Shown piece by piece: positions 22,593 to 33,720 of a stretch of 64,000 bases of DNA (position 1 is its first letter; each line of letters begins with the position of its first letter). The stretch covers positions 883,431,038 through 883,495,037 of the forward strand of contig NC_133658.1 in assembly GCF_037893015.1 (NCBI RefSeq), given 5' to 3'. Under the pieces are notes generated by a model. It was not told the origin of the DNA and searched no databases. It was given only the letters and a program-made list of their open reading frames with translations. This DNA comes from Macrotis lagotis. Its lineage: Eukaryota; Chordata; Mammalia; Peramelemorphia; Peramelidae. Both the position numbers and the translations under genes were made by a program.

Positions 22593-22603
22593 AAAATATT
22601 TAA

Positions 22604-22608
<5 letters not shown>

Positions 22609-22640
<32 letters not shown>

Positions 22641-22662
22641 ACGTATACATATATATATATAA
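22609..22662. repeat. (AT)n microsatellite
   Basis: About 54 bp of AT dinucleotide with a GTATACGTATAC palindromic centre, at the 3' end of the older SINE. Confidence 0.95.
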
Positions 22663-22689
22663 TAGAGACTTTAAAAAAGCATAGATTTG

Positions 22690-23055
22690 ACAGCATCTTC
22701 AAACTCTTCAGTTTGGCATTCAAAGCCTTTCACAACCTATGAGGTCTAACCTCTATGTTCTAGCCATACTGGCCTATGGACTCTTACCTGTTCATTTGCC
22801 TACACTGGCCCCTCCCCCATTCCTGGAATAAACCCCTTTTTCCTTTCTACCTCTTGCAATCTTTAATTTTCTTCAAAGAAAAGTATTCAAATGCCATCTA
22901 TATTATATGAGACCCCTCCTGAACTCCTCCCACCTTCAGGTCGCTACTGCCTTTCTACTGGTTACCTTTATAAATTGTTTTGCTTATGTGTTTATTTGGT
23001 CTTTGTCTTCCTACAGCCTATAGACTATCTGGGCAAATAAGTTAACACTTGAGAA
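22690..23055 (+). mobile_element. L2-type LINE 3' fragment (sense)
   Basis: TTTGGCATTCAAAGCCTTTC, TTCCTGGAATAAACCCC and AAGTTAACACTTGAGAAATGC follow the L2 3'-end order. Non-coding. Confidence 0.6.
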
Positions 23056-23650
23056 ATGCTTGGGTTTATTTTTTAAGTTTTAGAAAGATTTTATTTATTT
23101 TGAGTTTTACAATTTTCCCCCTAATCTTGCTTCCTTCCCCCCATCCTCACAGAAGACAGTCTGTTAGTCTTTACATTGTTTCCATGGTATATAATGATCC
23201 AAGTTGAATGTGATGAGAAAGAAATCATATCCTTAAGGAAGAGACATAAAGTATGAGATATAGCAGAATTACAAAATAAGATAACATTTTCTTAAAATTA
23301 AAGGTAATAGTCTTTGGTTTTTGTTCAAACTCCACAATTCATTCTCAGGATAGAGATGGCATTCTCCATTGCAGATACCCCAAAATTGTGCCTGATTGTT
23401 GCCCTGTTGGAATGAACAAGTCCATTAAGGTTGATCATCACTCCCATGTTGCTGTTAGGGTGTACAATGTTTTTCTGGTTCTGCTCATCTCACTCAGCAT
23501 CAGTTCATGCAAATCCCTCCAGGCTTCCCTGAATTCCCGTCCCCCCAGGGTTCTAATAGAACAATAGTGTTCCATCACATACATATACCTCAGTTCATTA
23601 AGCCATTCTTCAATTGATGGACATTCACTCCATAAGAAATTTCCATAAGA
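23056..23650 (-). mobile_element. L1 3'-end copy (antisense)
   Basis: The plus strand shows the inverted L1 terminus (GAGTTTTACAATTTTCCCCC) and then the antisense of the ORF2 3' end (CTGGTTCTGCTCATCTCACTC, CATCAGTTCATGCAAATCCC, CATTCTTCAATTGATGGACA). It is 5'-truncated at about 23650. Confidence 0.8.
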
Positions 23651-23654
23651 AATG

Positions 23655-24115
23655 CTTGTTCACAAAAGAACAATATACACACTAACAACAACATGGGGTG
23701 ATGTCAACTATGATGGACTTGTTTATTTCAGTAGTACAATGATCAAATATAATTTTAAAAGATTTGTGATAGAAAATACCATCCATATCAAGAGAAGGAA
23801 CTGTGGAATTTAAATGAAGATCAAAGCTTATTATCTTCAATTTTAAAAAGTTGTCTTATGTATTATGTCATTTTTTTTCTCTCTAATGTTTCTTTCTTCT
23901 GTTTGGATGTGATTCTCCTTTTACAACATGATCAATATGAACTATTGTTTAGCATGGTTATATATGTAGAGCCTATATCAGATTGCTTTCTGTCAAGGGG
24001 AAGGGGAGAGAAGGGAGGGAGGGAGAAAAATGTAAAACTCAAAACCCTGTAAAAAAAAAGATTGGTAAAAACTACTGTTGCATGGAGTTGGAAAAATAAA
24101 TAAAATATTTTTTTT
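23655..24115 (+). mobile_element. L1 3'-end copy (sense), head-to-head with preceding L1
   Basis: GATGTCAACTATGATGGACT, AAGAGAAGGAACTGTGGAA, CTATATCAGATTGCTTTCTG, then GGAGTTGGAAAAATAAATAAA. A different 3' subfamily from its inverted neighbour, so these are two insertions rather than one inverted copy. Confidence 0.75.
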
Positions 24116-24159
24116 TAAAGTGTTTGTTCACTGTTATCACTTCTTTAGTCAAGAAGCTT

Positions 24160-24293
24160 GGGGACAGCCAGGTGGCCCAATGAATAGAGCATTGGTTCTG
24201 GAGTCAGGAGGACCTCAGTTCAAATTCAGTACTCACTAGCTGGCTGACCTTGGGCAAGTCACTGAACCCCATAGCCCTATTAAAAAAAAAGCT
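24160..24293 (+). mobile_element. tRNA-derived SINE (diverged)
   Basis: GGGGACAGCCAGGTGGCCCA to TTAAAAAAAAAG, with AGAAGCTT before and AAAAGCTT after as a likely target-site duplication. Confidence 0.88.
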
Positions 24294-24299
24294 TCAGCG

Positions 24300-24765
24300 C
24301 TCTCTATTACCTAATGGATAAAATACAAATATCCTCCATCTGAAATGTAAAGCTTTTTAAAATCTAGCACCAATCAATTTTTTCCTCCATGGATCAAACA
24401 TACATACTGTTGTTTAGCCAAACTACTATACTTATTGTCTCCTCTAAATGCTATCTCATTGTCTTCCTTCATCATGGGCATTCTATACCTAGACTGTTCC
24501 CCAGACTTTCTCATCTCTGCCTTGGAGAATCTCTACTTTCCTTCAAAGAAACACCTCATGTGTCACTTCCTATGGATTCCCCCAGTTGTGGAGTACTCTC
24601 CTATTCACTCCCCAAATACTGACTTTAAATGTTTTCATGTACATATTGATTTCTTTCCTCTCACTCAATAGAATGTAAGCTTTTTAAGAGCAGGGATGAT
24701 TTAATTTTTGCCTGTCTCTAGTGCCTAGCCATTTCTATCACATAGTGATTGATGATTTGTCCTTC
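24300..24765 (+). mobile_element. L2-type LINE 3' fragment (sense)
   Basis: GGATAAAATACAAATATCCTC, CCTTCAAAGAAACACCTCATG, AATGTAAGCTTTTTAAGAGC and CTGTCTCTAGTGCCTAGCC are L2 3' blocks. Two 77-78 codon frames across it are relics of the LINE. Confidence 0.6.
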
Positions 24766-24769
24766 ATCC

Positions 24770-25070
24770 TTGAAGAAAGTCAAGACATCAGGGAACTGAA
24801 GCCATGACAAGCAAGTAAATTGGATTTGAGTGAAGGGGGCTGTGCTAAGTCACCTGCCTCACTTTCTCTTTCAGAGCCATCTGGGGCCGTGGCCAGATAT
24901 GGATCAGGACGACTGGAGATAGTTCTGGATGAGAGGCAATCAGGCTTAAGTGACTTGCCCAGGATCATTAAAGTAAGTTTCAGGTGTCTGAAGCTAGATT
25001 TGAACTCAAGTAGTCTTGACTCCAGGACTGGTGTTCTATCCACTGTACCACCTATTGGCTCTTCACATAG
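24770..25070 (-). mobile_element. Composite SINE, antisense
   Basis: The SINE half at 24950-25060 (GTGACTTGCCCAGGATC, CTATCCACTGTACCACC) is fused to a non-tRNA segment at 24780-24945 (GCCATGACAAGCAAGTAAAT, CAGAGCCATCTGGGGCC). I believe this composite occurs elsewhere in marsupials, but cannot confirm it here. Confidence 0.65.
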
Positions 25071-25139
25071 TAGGTATTCAAGAATTAAATATTGAATTAA
25101 CATCAAGTTGAATAGGTATAATATAGACATATAATTTAT

Positions 25140-25145
<6 letters not shown>

Positions 25146-25182
<37 letters not shown>
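25146..25182. repeat. (GT)n microsatellite
   Basis: About 37 bp of alternating GT preceded by an AT-rich run. Confidence 0.95.
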
Positions 25183-25184
<2 letters not shown>

Positions 25185-25189
25185 ATAAG

Positions 25190-26510
25190 TATTTCCTTCT
25201 CTGTCTCTCCCCTCTGTTCCTTCCTCTCTCCTTTTTTCCCTCTGGCCTAATCGACTAATCTGCCCATCTTCCATAGAATTTACCTCCTGACTATGCATTA
25301 TCATTAGCCATGCTTGGGATTCTTTCCCTCCTCATCTAGCTTCTGTCACCCCACGTTCTACCATAAGATTTTCCTAGTCATCCTTAAAGGTTGTGTCTTT
25401 CCTCTGTAAGTTATCTCCCATTTATTTTGTATGCATACAGTATTTTCATGTTGGCTCCCCACTGCAAAGTTCAGAGATGAAAACTGTCTTTAGCCTGCCT
25501 TTGTATCCCAGTGTTTGGCTTTATCATTTCTATCTTTTTACCTATCCACCCAACTCTACCTATATATCTTTCTCCATCAATCTACCTTACTCCCTTCCCC
25601 TTTCTCTTCCCTCCTTATCCACTCCCTACTCCTTCTTTCCATCACTTCCACTGAAATCTCAGTTCAATGCTTCATTTTGGTATAGAACTTATAGACTGGG
25701 GTTCTTTTTGGTATCATGGTTGCCCTTTGGCAGGCTGGTGAAGCCTATGTACCCCTTCTCAAAATCATGCTTGTTGCCAATATTGATAAATAAAAGAAAA
25801 GCTACATTTTTAGAGGTTAGTGAAGAGATGTATTTTTTCTTCCTAGCCAAGGTCTTGGACCCCCTCATATCCATCCATGGACTTTAGTAAAGAATCTCTA
25901 TGCATAGTCTCCATTTAGACTCCAGTCTTTCAGAATCAGATTATTTAATGTAACATTATTTTATATCTAAGCCATCTCTAGCTTGGAAGGAGAGATGTAT
26001 AATTGGAAGAGCTTTCCATGCCCTATGACAAGGCTCTGCTGCAATAAAGTTTCAGTAACAGTTATAGAAAACTTTAATAAGGAAATATTCTAAAACAATA
26101 TACATAGCCTAGGTTGACATTTCAGAATTGAGCAACCACCAAATCACACTCTCATTCTTTCCAGACTATTTTCTTGGAGAAATATAAGGTCTCTAACAGA
26201 GATTAAATCTAGAATCTAAATTGTATAGTAAGCATAGAGCCTCCCTCTGAGTTGATGAAGGCATTACCCAGAGTCCTGCCCTAAGCTAAATCCTTCAGGG
26301 CACAATGAGAGGAGAGTACCCTTTAATCTAATCACCTAATGAAAGACTTTTTTTGTATTCCATCTTCCTTTACAAGGGTTTTTTTTCTCAGTTGTCTGGA
26401 AAGGGCTTTGATGGAAAATATTATTTCTCTTATTTCCAGAGAAACAAAAAAAGAGGTTTGTTTGGTTTTAAAATGTTTCCTCATATGTGGATCATGGACT
26501 TAGCACTGAA
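25190..26510. other. Intergenic; L2-like traces then unrecognised
   Basis: Pyrimidine-rich L2-like sequence at about 25240-25560, then sequence with no assignment. The 164-codon frame at 25393-25887 is pyrimidine-rich, low-complexity and without a domain, so I do not call a gene. Confidence 0.35.
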
Positions 26511-26519
26511 AGGCTACTT

Positions 26520-26690
26520 AGAAGTCCCTTTATTTTACAGATGAGGAAACTGAGGTCCAGAGACAGTGTCTTGTCCCATGATGTCTCAGGTACAAAGTAG
26601 CAGAGGCAGGATTCAGCTCCAGAGTCTCTGACACCAGATACAGCATCCTTTTCCTGGCACCATGTGACTAGAGTACTCAGAGGCTCTTTC
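26520..26690 (-). mobile_element. MIR SINE (antisense)
   Basis: TTTACAGATGAGGAAACTGAG and GTACAAAGTAGCAGAGGCAG are the inverted MIR core, an old mammal-wide SINE. Confidence 0.8.
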
Positions 26691-26879
26691 AGTTCATACC
26701 AATTCCCCTAGTTCTGGAAATACCAGACTGGCAAATTTGTTATTAAAGGATGAGGCTGACAAAATTAAGAGACTCAGTAACTCAAAATTATAGGGTGTAT
26801 GTGTATGTATGTATGTGTGATGATCTGTGTCACACCCAGAAAGTCACAGAATTTTGAAATATTAGAGAATACATCTTTT

Positions 26880-27290
26880 TTTATCAGTCAATCAACATTT
26901 ATTAAGTGCTAGGCCCTGTGGCAAGACCTGGGGGTACAAAAAGAGGCAAAAGGACAGTTTCTACCTTCAAGGAATTTACCATCTAATGGAAGAGACAAAA
27001 GCAAATAAATATATACAAAGCAAGCTCTATACAGAATAAAGAGAAATAATTAACAGAGGGAAGATACTGGAATGAAGAGGGGTTGGGGAAGGCTTCCTGC
27101 AGAAAGTAGGATTTTAGTAGGGACTTAAAGAAAGCAAGGGAGGTCAGTGGTTAGAACAGAGGTCTCCTATGTATGGGGGACCAGAGAAAATGTCAGGAGC
27201 CAAGAGATGAATGAGTGGATCATCTTGTTTGTGGAGCAACCAGCAGGCCAGTGTCATTGGATAAATAGAAAAATAGTTCATCTGGAAGAG
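26880..27290 (-). mobile_element. L2-type LINE 3' end (antisense)
   Basis: CAATCAACATTTATTAAGTGC, CAAGGAATTTACCATCTAATG, GGGGAAGGCTTCCTGCAGAAA and TTTTAGTAGGGACTTAAAG follow the inverted L2 3' end in order. Confidence 0.75.
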
Positions 27291-27454
27291 AAAAACAAAG
27301 CATGAACAACTAGAATGAAGTGGTGTGACCAGTTTCCCTGAACAATGGATTATAATATCAGCCACCTATTTGATTGCAATGATACCCAGATGATGGCTTT
27401 GCCTCTGATAAATGTCACTAACAATTCACTTTGCCTTTTCAGGCCCTTAGTTTC

Positions 27455-27506
<52 letters not shown>

Positions 27507-27508
27507 TT
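27455..27508. repeat. (TTTC)n microsatellite
   Basis: About 13 TTTC units directly joined to the T-rich end of the antisense SINE at 27509, so it probably grew from the SINE poly(A) tail. Confidence 0.95.
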
Positions 27509-27632
27509 TTGGTGAGACAATAGGGTTAGATGATATGCCCAAGTTCATACAGCCAATAAATATTAAGTGTCTGCGGTTGGAGTTGAACTCAGGTCCTCCT
27601 GACTCCACTGTACCACCCAGCTGCCCCCCCTT
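27509..27632 (-). mobile_element. SINE (antisense)
   Basis: GGTGAGACAATAGGGTTAGA through CTGTACCACCCAGCTGCCCC. Confidence 0.85.
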
Positions 27633-27784
27633 AGTTTCTTTATCTATAAAATGAGGCAACTCAATTAAGAGATATGCAAGACACCTTTTAATTCTATCAT
27701 TCTATCTTCATAAATTTTTTTCCCTTTTCTTTACATACAGATCCAATTAATTAATTAATTTGTTTATTTATTTATTTGTTTATT

Positions 27785-27936
27785 TATTTTTAGTTTTTTG
27801 CAAGGCAAATGGGGTTAAGTGGCTTTCCCAAGGCCACACAGCTAGGTAATTAAGTGTCTGAGACCGGATATGAACCCAGGTACTCCTGACTCCAAGGCCG
27901 GTGCTTTATCCACTATGTCACCTAGCTGCACCCCCA
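27785..27936 (-). mobile_element. SINE (antisense)
   Basis: TTTAGTTTTTTGCAAGGCAA to CACCTAGCTGCACCCC. Preceded by an (ATTT)n-like tract at 27750-27788 derived from its A-rich tail. Confidence 0.92.
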
Positions 27937-27973
27937 ATTTATTTTTAAAAATCACAAGGCATAGAAATTAATT

Positions 27974-28068
27974 TCCGGTCTCAGACACTTAATAATTACC
28001 TAGCCGTGTGGCCTTGGGAAAGCTACTTAATCCCATTTGCCTTGCAAAAACCTAAAAAAAAAAAAAAG
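27974..28068 (+). mobile_element. 5'-truncated SINE
   Basis: Starts within CGGTCTCAGACACTTAATAA and ends GCCTTGCAAAAACCTAAAA. The 5' tRNA-related half is absent. Confidence 0.88.
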
Positions 28069-28409
28069 AAATTAACTGAGGCTATTCACTGGAAGGTCAA
28101 ATACCAAAGCTGAATCTTGAATAATACTGTGGCCACATAATGAGAAGACAGGACTCATTGGAAATGCCCGTGATGTTGGGAAAGATTGAAGGCAAAAGGA
28201 GAAAGGGACAGCAGAGTTTGAGATGCATAGTATCATGGAAACCATGGACATGAATCTGGACATTCTTCCAGAGAGAGTGGAGGATAAAAAGTCCATGGGG
28301 GTCACAGAGTCATACATGACTCAACAACAGCAATGTGCACTTACTTATAAATCAAAACAGTGAACAAACATTTTGCAACTATTCAGTTTCAAATCTATTC
28401 CTCCACACG

Positions 28410-28900
28410 TGTCACAGTCTCAGAATTAGGCAGGATTTCAAAAGCCATCCAGTTGAACCCAGACCTGAATGAGAATCTCTGCTACTACATTATCAGCTTG
28501 TTGTCATTCAGCCTTGCCTTGGAGACCTCCATTAATAGGAAACTTGAACCCCTATCTCTTTTTGGATGGCTCTGTTGGGTTTCCTTACATTAAGACCAAA
28601 TCTTACTCTTTGTAACTTCACCCTTGGCTCCTGGTTCACCTTCTAAGGCCAAAAAGAATAAATCTAATCCCCCTCCCCCACATATGACAATACTTCAAAT
28701 ATTTGCTGACAATTATGTGTCTGTCAAATATTCTCTTCTCAAAGTAAAAGCTCCCCAGTTTTTCCCAACCAATATTCATGTGGCATAACCTTGAGGCTCT
28801 GCATCATTCTTTTCACTGACCTCTGGCCATTCTATAAATCATCAATATTTTTCAAGCTTGAATGGAATGTTCCAGATGTAAAAGAATAAGATCATGGACC
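28410..28900 (+). mobile_element. L3/CR1-type LINE 3' fragment
   Basis: AAAGCCATCCAGTTGAACCC, TTTCCTTACATTAAGACCAA, ACTTCAAATATTTGCTGACA and GGAATGTTCCAGATGTAAA match the order of the old mammalian L3/CR1 3' end. A likely continuation lies at 29640-29940. Confidence 0.65.
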
Positions 28901-28959
28901 TGAACTCCAAAGTCAGGAATAAGTTAAGAAATTTTATTATTTTGTTTTTCAGGCATTTA

Positions 28960-29160
28960 TAGTTGTATCTGATGCTTTGGGGTGCCATTTGGAGTTGGCA
29001 AAGATACTGGAGTGGTTGGCCATTTCTTAGTTCATCTTACAGAAGAAAGAATTGAGGATAAAGTGAGTTGTCTAGGATAACATAGCCAGTAGATTGGAAT
29101 TCAGGAGATTGAGTCTTTCTGACTCTGGTATTCTATCCACTGCACCATCTAACTAACCCA
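28960..29160 (-). mobile_element. MAR1-type SINE (antisense)
   Basis: GCAAAGATACTGGAGTGGTTG and CTATCCACTGCACCATCTAA mark the inverted long-tail SINE. Confidence 0.75.
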
Positions 29161-29246
29161 AAGGTATATTAACTATCTTCTAAATGCCATCTCTTTTGCT
29201 AAGGAATACAAATTCAGATTACCAACAACAAAAAACAAAACAGTCC

Positions 29247-29267
29247 CTGCCCTCTTGAAGAGGGCAG
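29247..29267. repeat. Near-perfect 21-bp palindrome
   Basis: Arms CTGCCCTCTT and AAGAGGGCAG are fully complementary around one central base. A further inverted match (CTTCAAGAGGG) lies at 29291-29301. Short, and probably incidental at a repeat junction. Confidence 0.85.
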
Positions 29268-29639
29268 TGGATAGAGCTCATGGCTTTGCTCTTCAAGAGG
29301 GTTCAATCAATGGAGCCCTGAATCAAAATAACCTCTTTAGCTCCAACAAAATCCTCATATCCTCTGATAGCCCTCTAGCTGGCCATCCCCCAACTCATAC
29401 TGCTGAAGGTGATTTGGGGGGGGGAGTTGTGAAAGCTCAGGATTTTTTATTTCACAAGTCTGCAAAATTCACAGATTAAACTTTTTCCTGAAGAGATAGT
29501 TAAGGACAGGTTAAAAACAAAGGTCTGGGAAGAATGAAAGGAAAACAGCCAGAAGAAATGGCTGGGCTCAGACTCGGGAGAGTGAGTCCCCCCCCCCCCC
29601 ACCAGGGAGAATATGGGTCAAATTTTTATAGTCTTGACT

Positions 29640-29940
29640 GAAGTTGGTTTTTTGATTACAAATTTAGTACTTCACACTTGTTCCTATTATATTTTGTCTA
29701 ATAAAATTTAGTGACAAATTTTACCATCAGTAGTTTTTTTTTTAAACTCTGAGGATCCTTTTATCTGATATGCTAGCTGTCCCTTCCAATTTTGTGTCAA
29801 TTGATATACCTCTGTCCTATCTTGTTTGCTATTCTCTTATCTCCTTTGTATGATAACTTATCACTAAGCATGTTTTATTTTGCCATGACTGACACAAGTT
29901 CAATACTCTGGTATTTGTGGAACTAATATTTAATCAGTGT
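29640..29940 (+). mobile_element. L3/CR1-type LINE continuation
   Basis: GAAGTTGGTTTTTTGATTAC, AATACTCTGGTATTTGTGG and CCTTCCAATTTTGTGTCAAT look like distal parts of the element at 28410-28900, separated by about 700 bp with a SINE between. Confidence 0.5.
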
Positions 29941-30369
29941 AGAGGGTCTTATTCCTCTTATTCCTCTATACTTCTTCATGGGCTGCTGTAGTTCAAAAAA
30001 GTGTTGTCACTTAGGAATGATGAGTTCTAGCTAAGTTTGGAAAGGTTCCTCTGAAGGGCACACAGTTAGTTCATCACTGGGCAGGGCCTACAAAGTGGCA
30101 TGGTTGGGAGTCATCAGAATTTCCATTCTACTCTCGTTCCTTTCAAGAACCCAGCATCCCCACTGTGATAAGATGAAGCATCAGAGAAGCATTTGAATGG
30201 AAATATAAAGGCAATGATAATGACAAATAACCAGTTGCTAACACAGCTTGTCATTCATCACCAGTTAGGCATCATTCATTAATAGCTATAAAATGGTATA
30301 CTAGATATTCCAGGTATTAAAAGAAAAAGGCATATTCATAATATTTCCAACCTTTCTGATTCCAGTTTC

Positions 30370-30480
30370 TTTGTAAAAATTATTTATTTTCCCCAATGAC
30401 ACGTAAATAAATTTTAACATTCTTTTTTTAAAATTTTGAGTTCCCAACTCTCCTTCCCTCTTTCCCCCTGAGAATCACTC
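30370..30480 (-). mobile_element. L1 3'-end fragment (antisense)
   Basis: AAATTTTGAGTTCCCAACTC and CCTTCCCTCTTTCCCCC invert the GGAGGGAGGGAG, TTTGGAACTCAAAAT terminus of one L1 subfamily. Confidence 0.65.
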
Positions 30481-30484
30481 CTCT

Positions 30485-30569
30485 ATTTTTTTTTTTTTTG
30501 CAAGGCAGTGGGGTTAAAGTGACTTGCCCAAGGGCTGGTGCTCCATACACTGTGCCATATAACTGCCCT
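30485..30569 (-). mobile_element. SINE with internal deletion (antisense)
   Basis: GCAAGGCAGTGGGGTTAAAG, ACTTGCCCAAGGGCTGGTGC: the middle of the SINE is missing between the B-box side and the head. Confidence 0.8.
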
Positions 30570-30584
30570 ATAACCCCCCCCCCT

Positions 30585-30700
30585 TAAAATTTATTTATTT
30601 ATTTTGAATTTTACAATTTTTCTCCCTAATCTCGCTCCCCCCCCATGGAAGACAGTCTGCTAGTCTTTACATTGTTTCCATGCATACCCCTCTATTTCTA
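30585..30700 (-). mobile_element. L1 3'-terminal fragment (antisense)
   Basis: GAATTTTACAATTTTTCTCC and AGACAGTCTGCTAGTCTTTA, the same terminal block as in 23060-23215. Confidence 0.7.
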
Positions 30701-30707
30701 AAGAGGG

Positions 30708-30781
30708 ACACTTAATAATGACCTAGTGGTGTGGCCTTAGGCAAGCCACTTAACCCCATTGCCTTGCAAAAAAAAAAAAAG
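30708..30781 (+). mobile_element. 5'-truncated SINE
   Basis: GACACTTAATAATGACCTAG to CTTGCAAAAAAAAAAAAAG. Confidence 0.88.
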
Positions 30782-31029
30782 AAACAGGGCTGAAGAAAAA
30801 GTGTTTCCCTCACTTCTCCTCTCCTGTTGCCATAATTAATAAGTGAGCTACCAGAAACTGGTTATTAATCCACTCTCTCTTCCCTCATTGGTCCAACTTT
30901 TTGTATAAGAAAGGAAAGTTTGGTTCCAACTTTTACTCTGTAATCCTTCTAGTTCATACTTTTTAGAAAACATTCCTCTGCATCATAAAATGATGGTGAT
31001 AACTAGCATTTGTACAGGATCTTAAGGTT

Positions 31030-31215
31030 TGTAAACACTTTATATCTGTCATCTCTTTTGATCCTCAAAACCACCATTTTTACAGATGAGGAACCTGATG
31101 TTGATAGAGCTGAAGTGACTTATCCAAAGTCTCAAGCTGACTTTGGGTTCTGAACTAGGATTGAGATGCAAGTCTTCTGGATCTCAAAGACCAGCCCTGT
31201 CATATACACTGCCTG
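31030..31215 (-). mobile_element. MIR-type SINE (antisense)
   Basis: ACAGATGAGGAACCTGATG and TTATCCAAAGTCTCAAGCTGA invert the MIR core. Confidence 0.65.
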
Positions 31216-31219
31216 CAGA

Positions 31220-31940
31220 TTGCATATGGCCTACAGATTCAAAGGAAATTTAACAAAATAAATAAAAATACAATAAAATATAGATAAAATTCCATTTTAA
31301 AACTAAGTCATATATAAGGATGCTTCTGTTTCATGGTCCTTATTTCTGTTTGAAATGGACACCACTGCCTTATACCACCTAGTTGCCTCCACTGAACCTC
31401 CGAACTTCTCAGACCTATAGACTGAGGTTCTGTAGTAATTAGAACCACAGATAAGGGGTCACAATAGGAGAACGAGAGCTTTCAAGATTCTAACTAAAAG
31501 GTTTCTCAGATTCACCAGACTCACAGACAGAAAGACATTAAAAATGGAGATAATCCAAAGCCGAGGTTCCAACCCTCTTTTTGTTCATCAATATTTCCCA
31601 AGAGTCCTTAAAAAAATCAATTGCAAACAGAGAATGTCTTCAGTATTATGGCTCATCTTGGTAAAAAAAAGGAAATAAAGCTGAACCTTCCAAGAAAGAG
31701 GAGAATTCTGAGTAAGATGCTAATTTATTTGTGTCTGTATAGTCAAACAGCTGACCATGTGTTTATGATAACTTAAAATAGCACGAAGTATTTATAATGC
31801 ATTTTTCTTCCAAAGATCTTCGAGCTTTTAAAAACCATTACCTCATTAATCTTCCTCTACCCCCATGATGTTGATAGGAAATGTGATCATTTTACAAAAT
31901 GGGAATTCACCTCCTGCTTTACTGAGAAAAAGGAGGCCAC
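31220..31940. other. Intergenic, no recognised feature
   Basis: AT-rich, without a repeat consensus I can name and without coding potential. Confidence 0.4.
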
Positions 31941-31949
31941 CCACCACCA

Positions 31950-32895
31950 AGGACACCCTTCTCTTCCTTTTCTTTATTGTTTCAAAATGATTCTTTTTCA
32001 ATACCCATGGTTTCCTCCTTGGCTCCAATTTCTTGGGGAGAAGTGATCCTTCTTGCCAAGGCTAATCCCTATACTTGTAGTTTTAATTCCACCCTTTCCT
32101 CTCCTCCAGGAACCTGCTGTCACTTAATCATTATCTCTCTAAATCTGTCCATATTGGCAAGCTCCTTTCTTCCAATATATACATGCCAGTTCTCCCCTAT
32201 CCTTAATACATCACTTAACCTTGCCACTCTTTCAAATTATCATCTTCTAGGTTCTTCTTTCACAGATGAACTCCTGGAAACGAATATGGACACGTTGTCT
32301 CCATTTCCTCAATCCCTTGTAATCTGACTTCATAACTCATCACTTAATTACAATGACTATCTTTCTGTCTATCTTGTAACTCTTGTTTCCAAGGGTCTCC
32401 TACCTGCCAAAGCAGATGACCTTTTCTCAGTCCTCATTCCTTATGCTTATTCTACAACTTTTCACAATGCCAACTTCCTCCTTAACATGATTGAATTGGC
32501 TTCCTTTCTTTTTCCCTCTCTCTTTTCTGTTTTAAATCTCCTTTACTAGCTCCTCCTGTTCCTCCAAGCCAGTAAGCATGAACATCCTTATAAGGCTCTT
32601 TCCTGTGCTTGCTGAATTCTCTTACTATACTCCTCATCACTTCTTATGAGTTCCATTATTCTGTTTCCAGTCTAGAATGCACTCCCTTTTCCTCTTCCTC
32701 TTGGAATAGCTGATTTCTTTCCAGATCCAGATCAAATGCTTATCCCCAAAGCTTTTCCTGATTCTCCTAGTTGCTAGTCCTTCCTTCCAAAACAAGCTTA
32801 TCTTCATTTTGCATCTATTATGCATATACTTATATCCATACCTGTTTTTTTTCCCCACCAGAGTGAAAGTTCTTTGAGGAGAGGGGATGTTTCAC
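31950..32895 (+). mobile_element. L2-type LINE (sense, decayed)
   Basis: Blocks in L2 order: CCCTTTCCTCTCCTCCAGG (near 32090), CAAGGGTCTCCTACCTGCC and CTTTTCTCAGTCCTCATTCC (near 32390-32440), and GAGTGAAAGTTCTTTGAGG near 32862. It is interrupted by stops. Confidence 0.65.
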
Positions 32896-32913
32896 TTTAT
32901 AGCTGATTAATTT

Positions 32914-33062
32914 TTCTTTTTTTTTTTCAAGGCAATGGGGTTAAGTGGCTTGCCCAAGGCCACACAGCTAGGTAATTATTAAGTGTCTGAGGCTGGATTT
33001 GAACTCAGGTACTTCTGACTCCAGGGCTGGTGCTCTATCCATTGTGCCACCTAGGCGCCCCC
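32914..33062 (-). mobile_element. SINE (antisense) with TSD
   Basis: TTTTTCAAGGCAATGGGG to CACCTAGGCGCCCC. ATAGCTGATTAATTT and ATATCTGACTAATTT flank it. Confidence 0.92.
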
Positions 33063-33079
33063 ATATATATCTGACTAAT

Positions 33080-33720
33080 TTCTACACTGAAGACTCTCAA
33101 TCTTGATCTCCAACTTTAATTTCTCTCTTAAATGCAATATGGCATGGTCAACTGGTTCCTGGATATGTCTATCTGGTTCTAAACCTAACACATGCCAATA
33201 TGAATTTTGCCACTTACACTTGCCCTTCTTCCTATTTCTATTGATGCCACCACCAATCTTCCATCAGAACTTTGGAACTTTCCTTGATTCACCTTCCCTA
33301 ATCGAACTTCTACCAATCTTTTCCGATCTTATTTCATTTTTTCTCACCCACCCCATTCTGGACAAAATGGTCTGCTGACAATCTATCTCCCATCTTGTCT
33401 ATCTCTTCATACAAGTGGTCTCCAATGCACTCCTTTCTCAAGTGGCACTATATAGAATCTCTAGTCCTTTTCAAAGTACAACTGTGCTGCCAATCCTTTA
33501 ATAAGGCCATTTCTAGTCATGCCAGTTAGCATTTGTGTCCCCTTGAAGTTAATTGGCAATTACCTTATATGTATTTTGTATTTGCCTATTTGTAAACGTG
33601 TGTACCTACCCTGTAGAACATTAGCCTGTAGAGGAGGTTTCATTTCTTGTCTTTATGTACTCAGGGCTTCATATAAAGTGAGTGTTTGATGTTTGATGAA
33701 CCCTAGGGTTTTATATAAAT
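33080..33720 (+). mobile_element. L2-type LINE 3' part (sense)
   Basis: Continues the L2-like pyrimidine-rich sequence after the SINE insertion (AGAATCTCTAGTCCTTTTC, CTCAGGGCTTCATATAAAG), so the SINE at 32914-33062 probably split it. Confidence 0.45.

Noticed and set aside
23056..24115. Single L1 inverted by twin priming
   Set aside because: Both arms have their own 3' terminus, and the two termini belong to different 3' types, so two insertions explain it better.
24780..25304. 174-codon minus frame
   Set aside because: Crosses the composite SINE and the (GT)n repeat (poly-His/Thr segment), so it is a repeat artefact.
25393..25887. 164-codon plus frame
   Set aside because: Pyrimidine-rich, low-complexity Ser/Leu/Phe/Pro translation, without a domain; adjacent to L2-like sequence.
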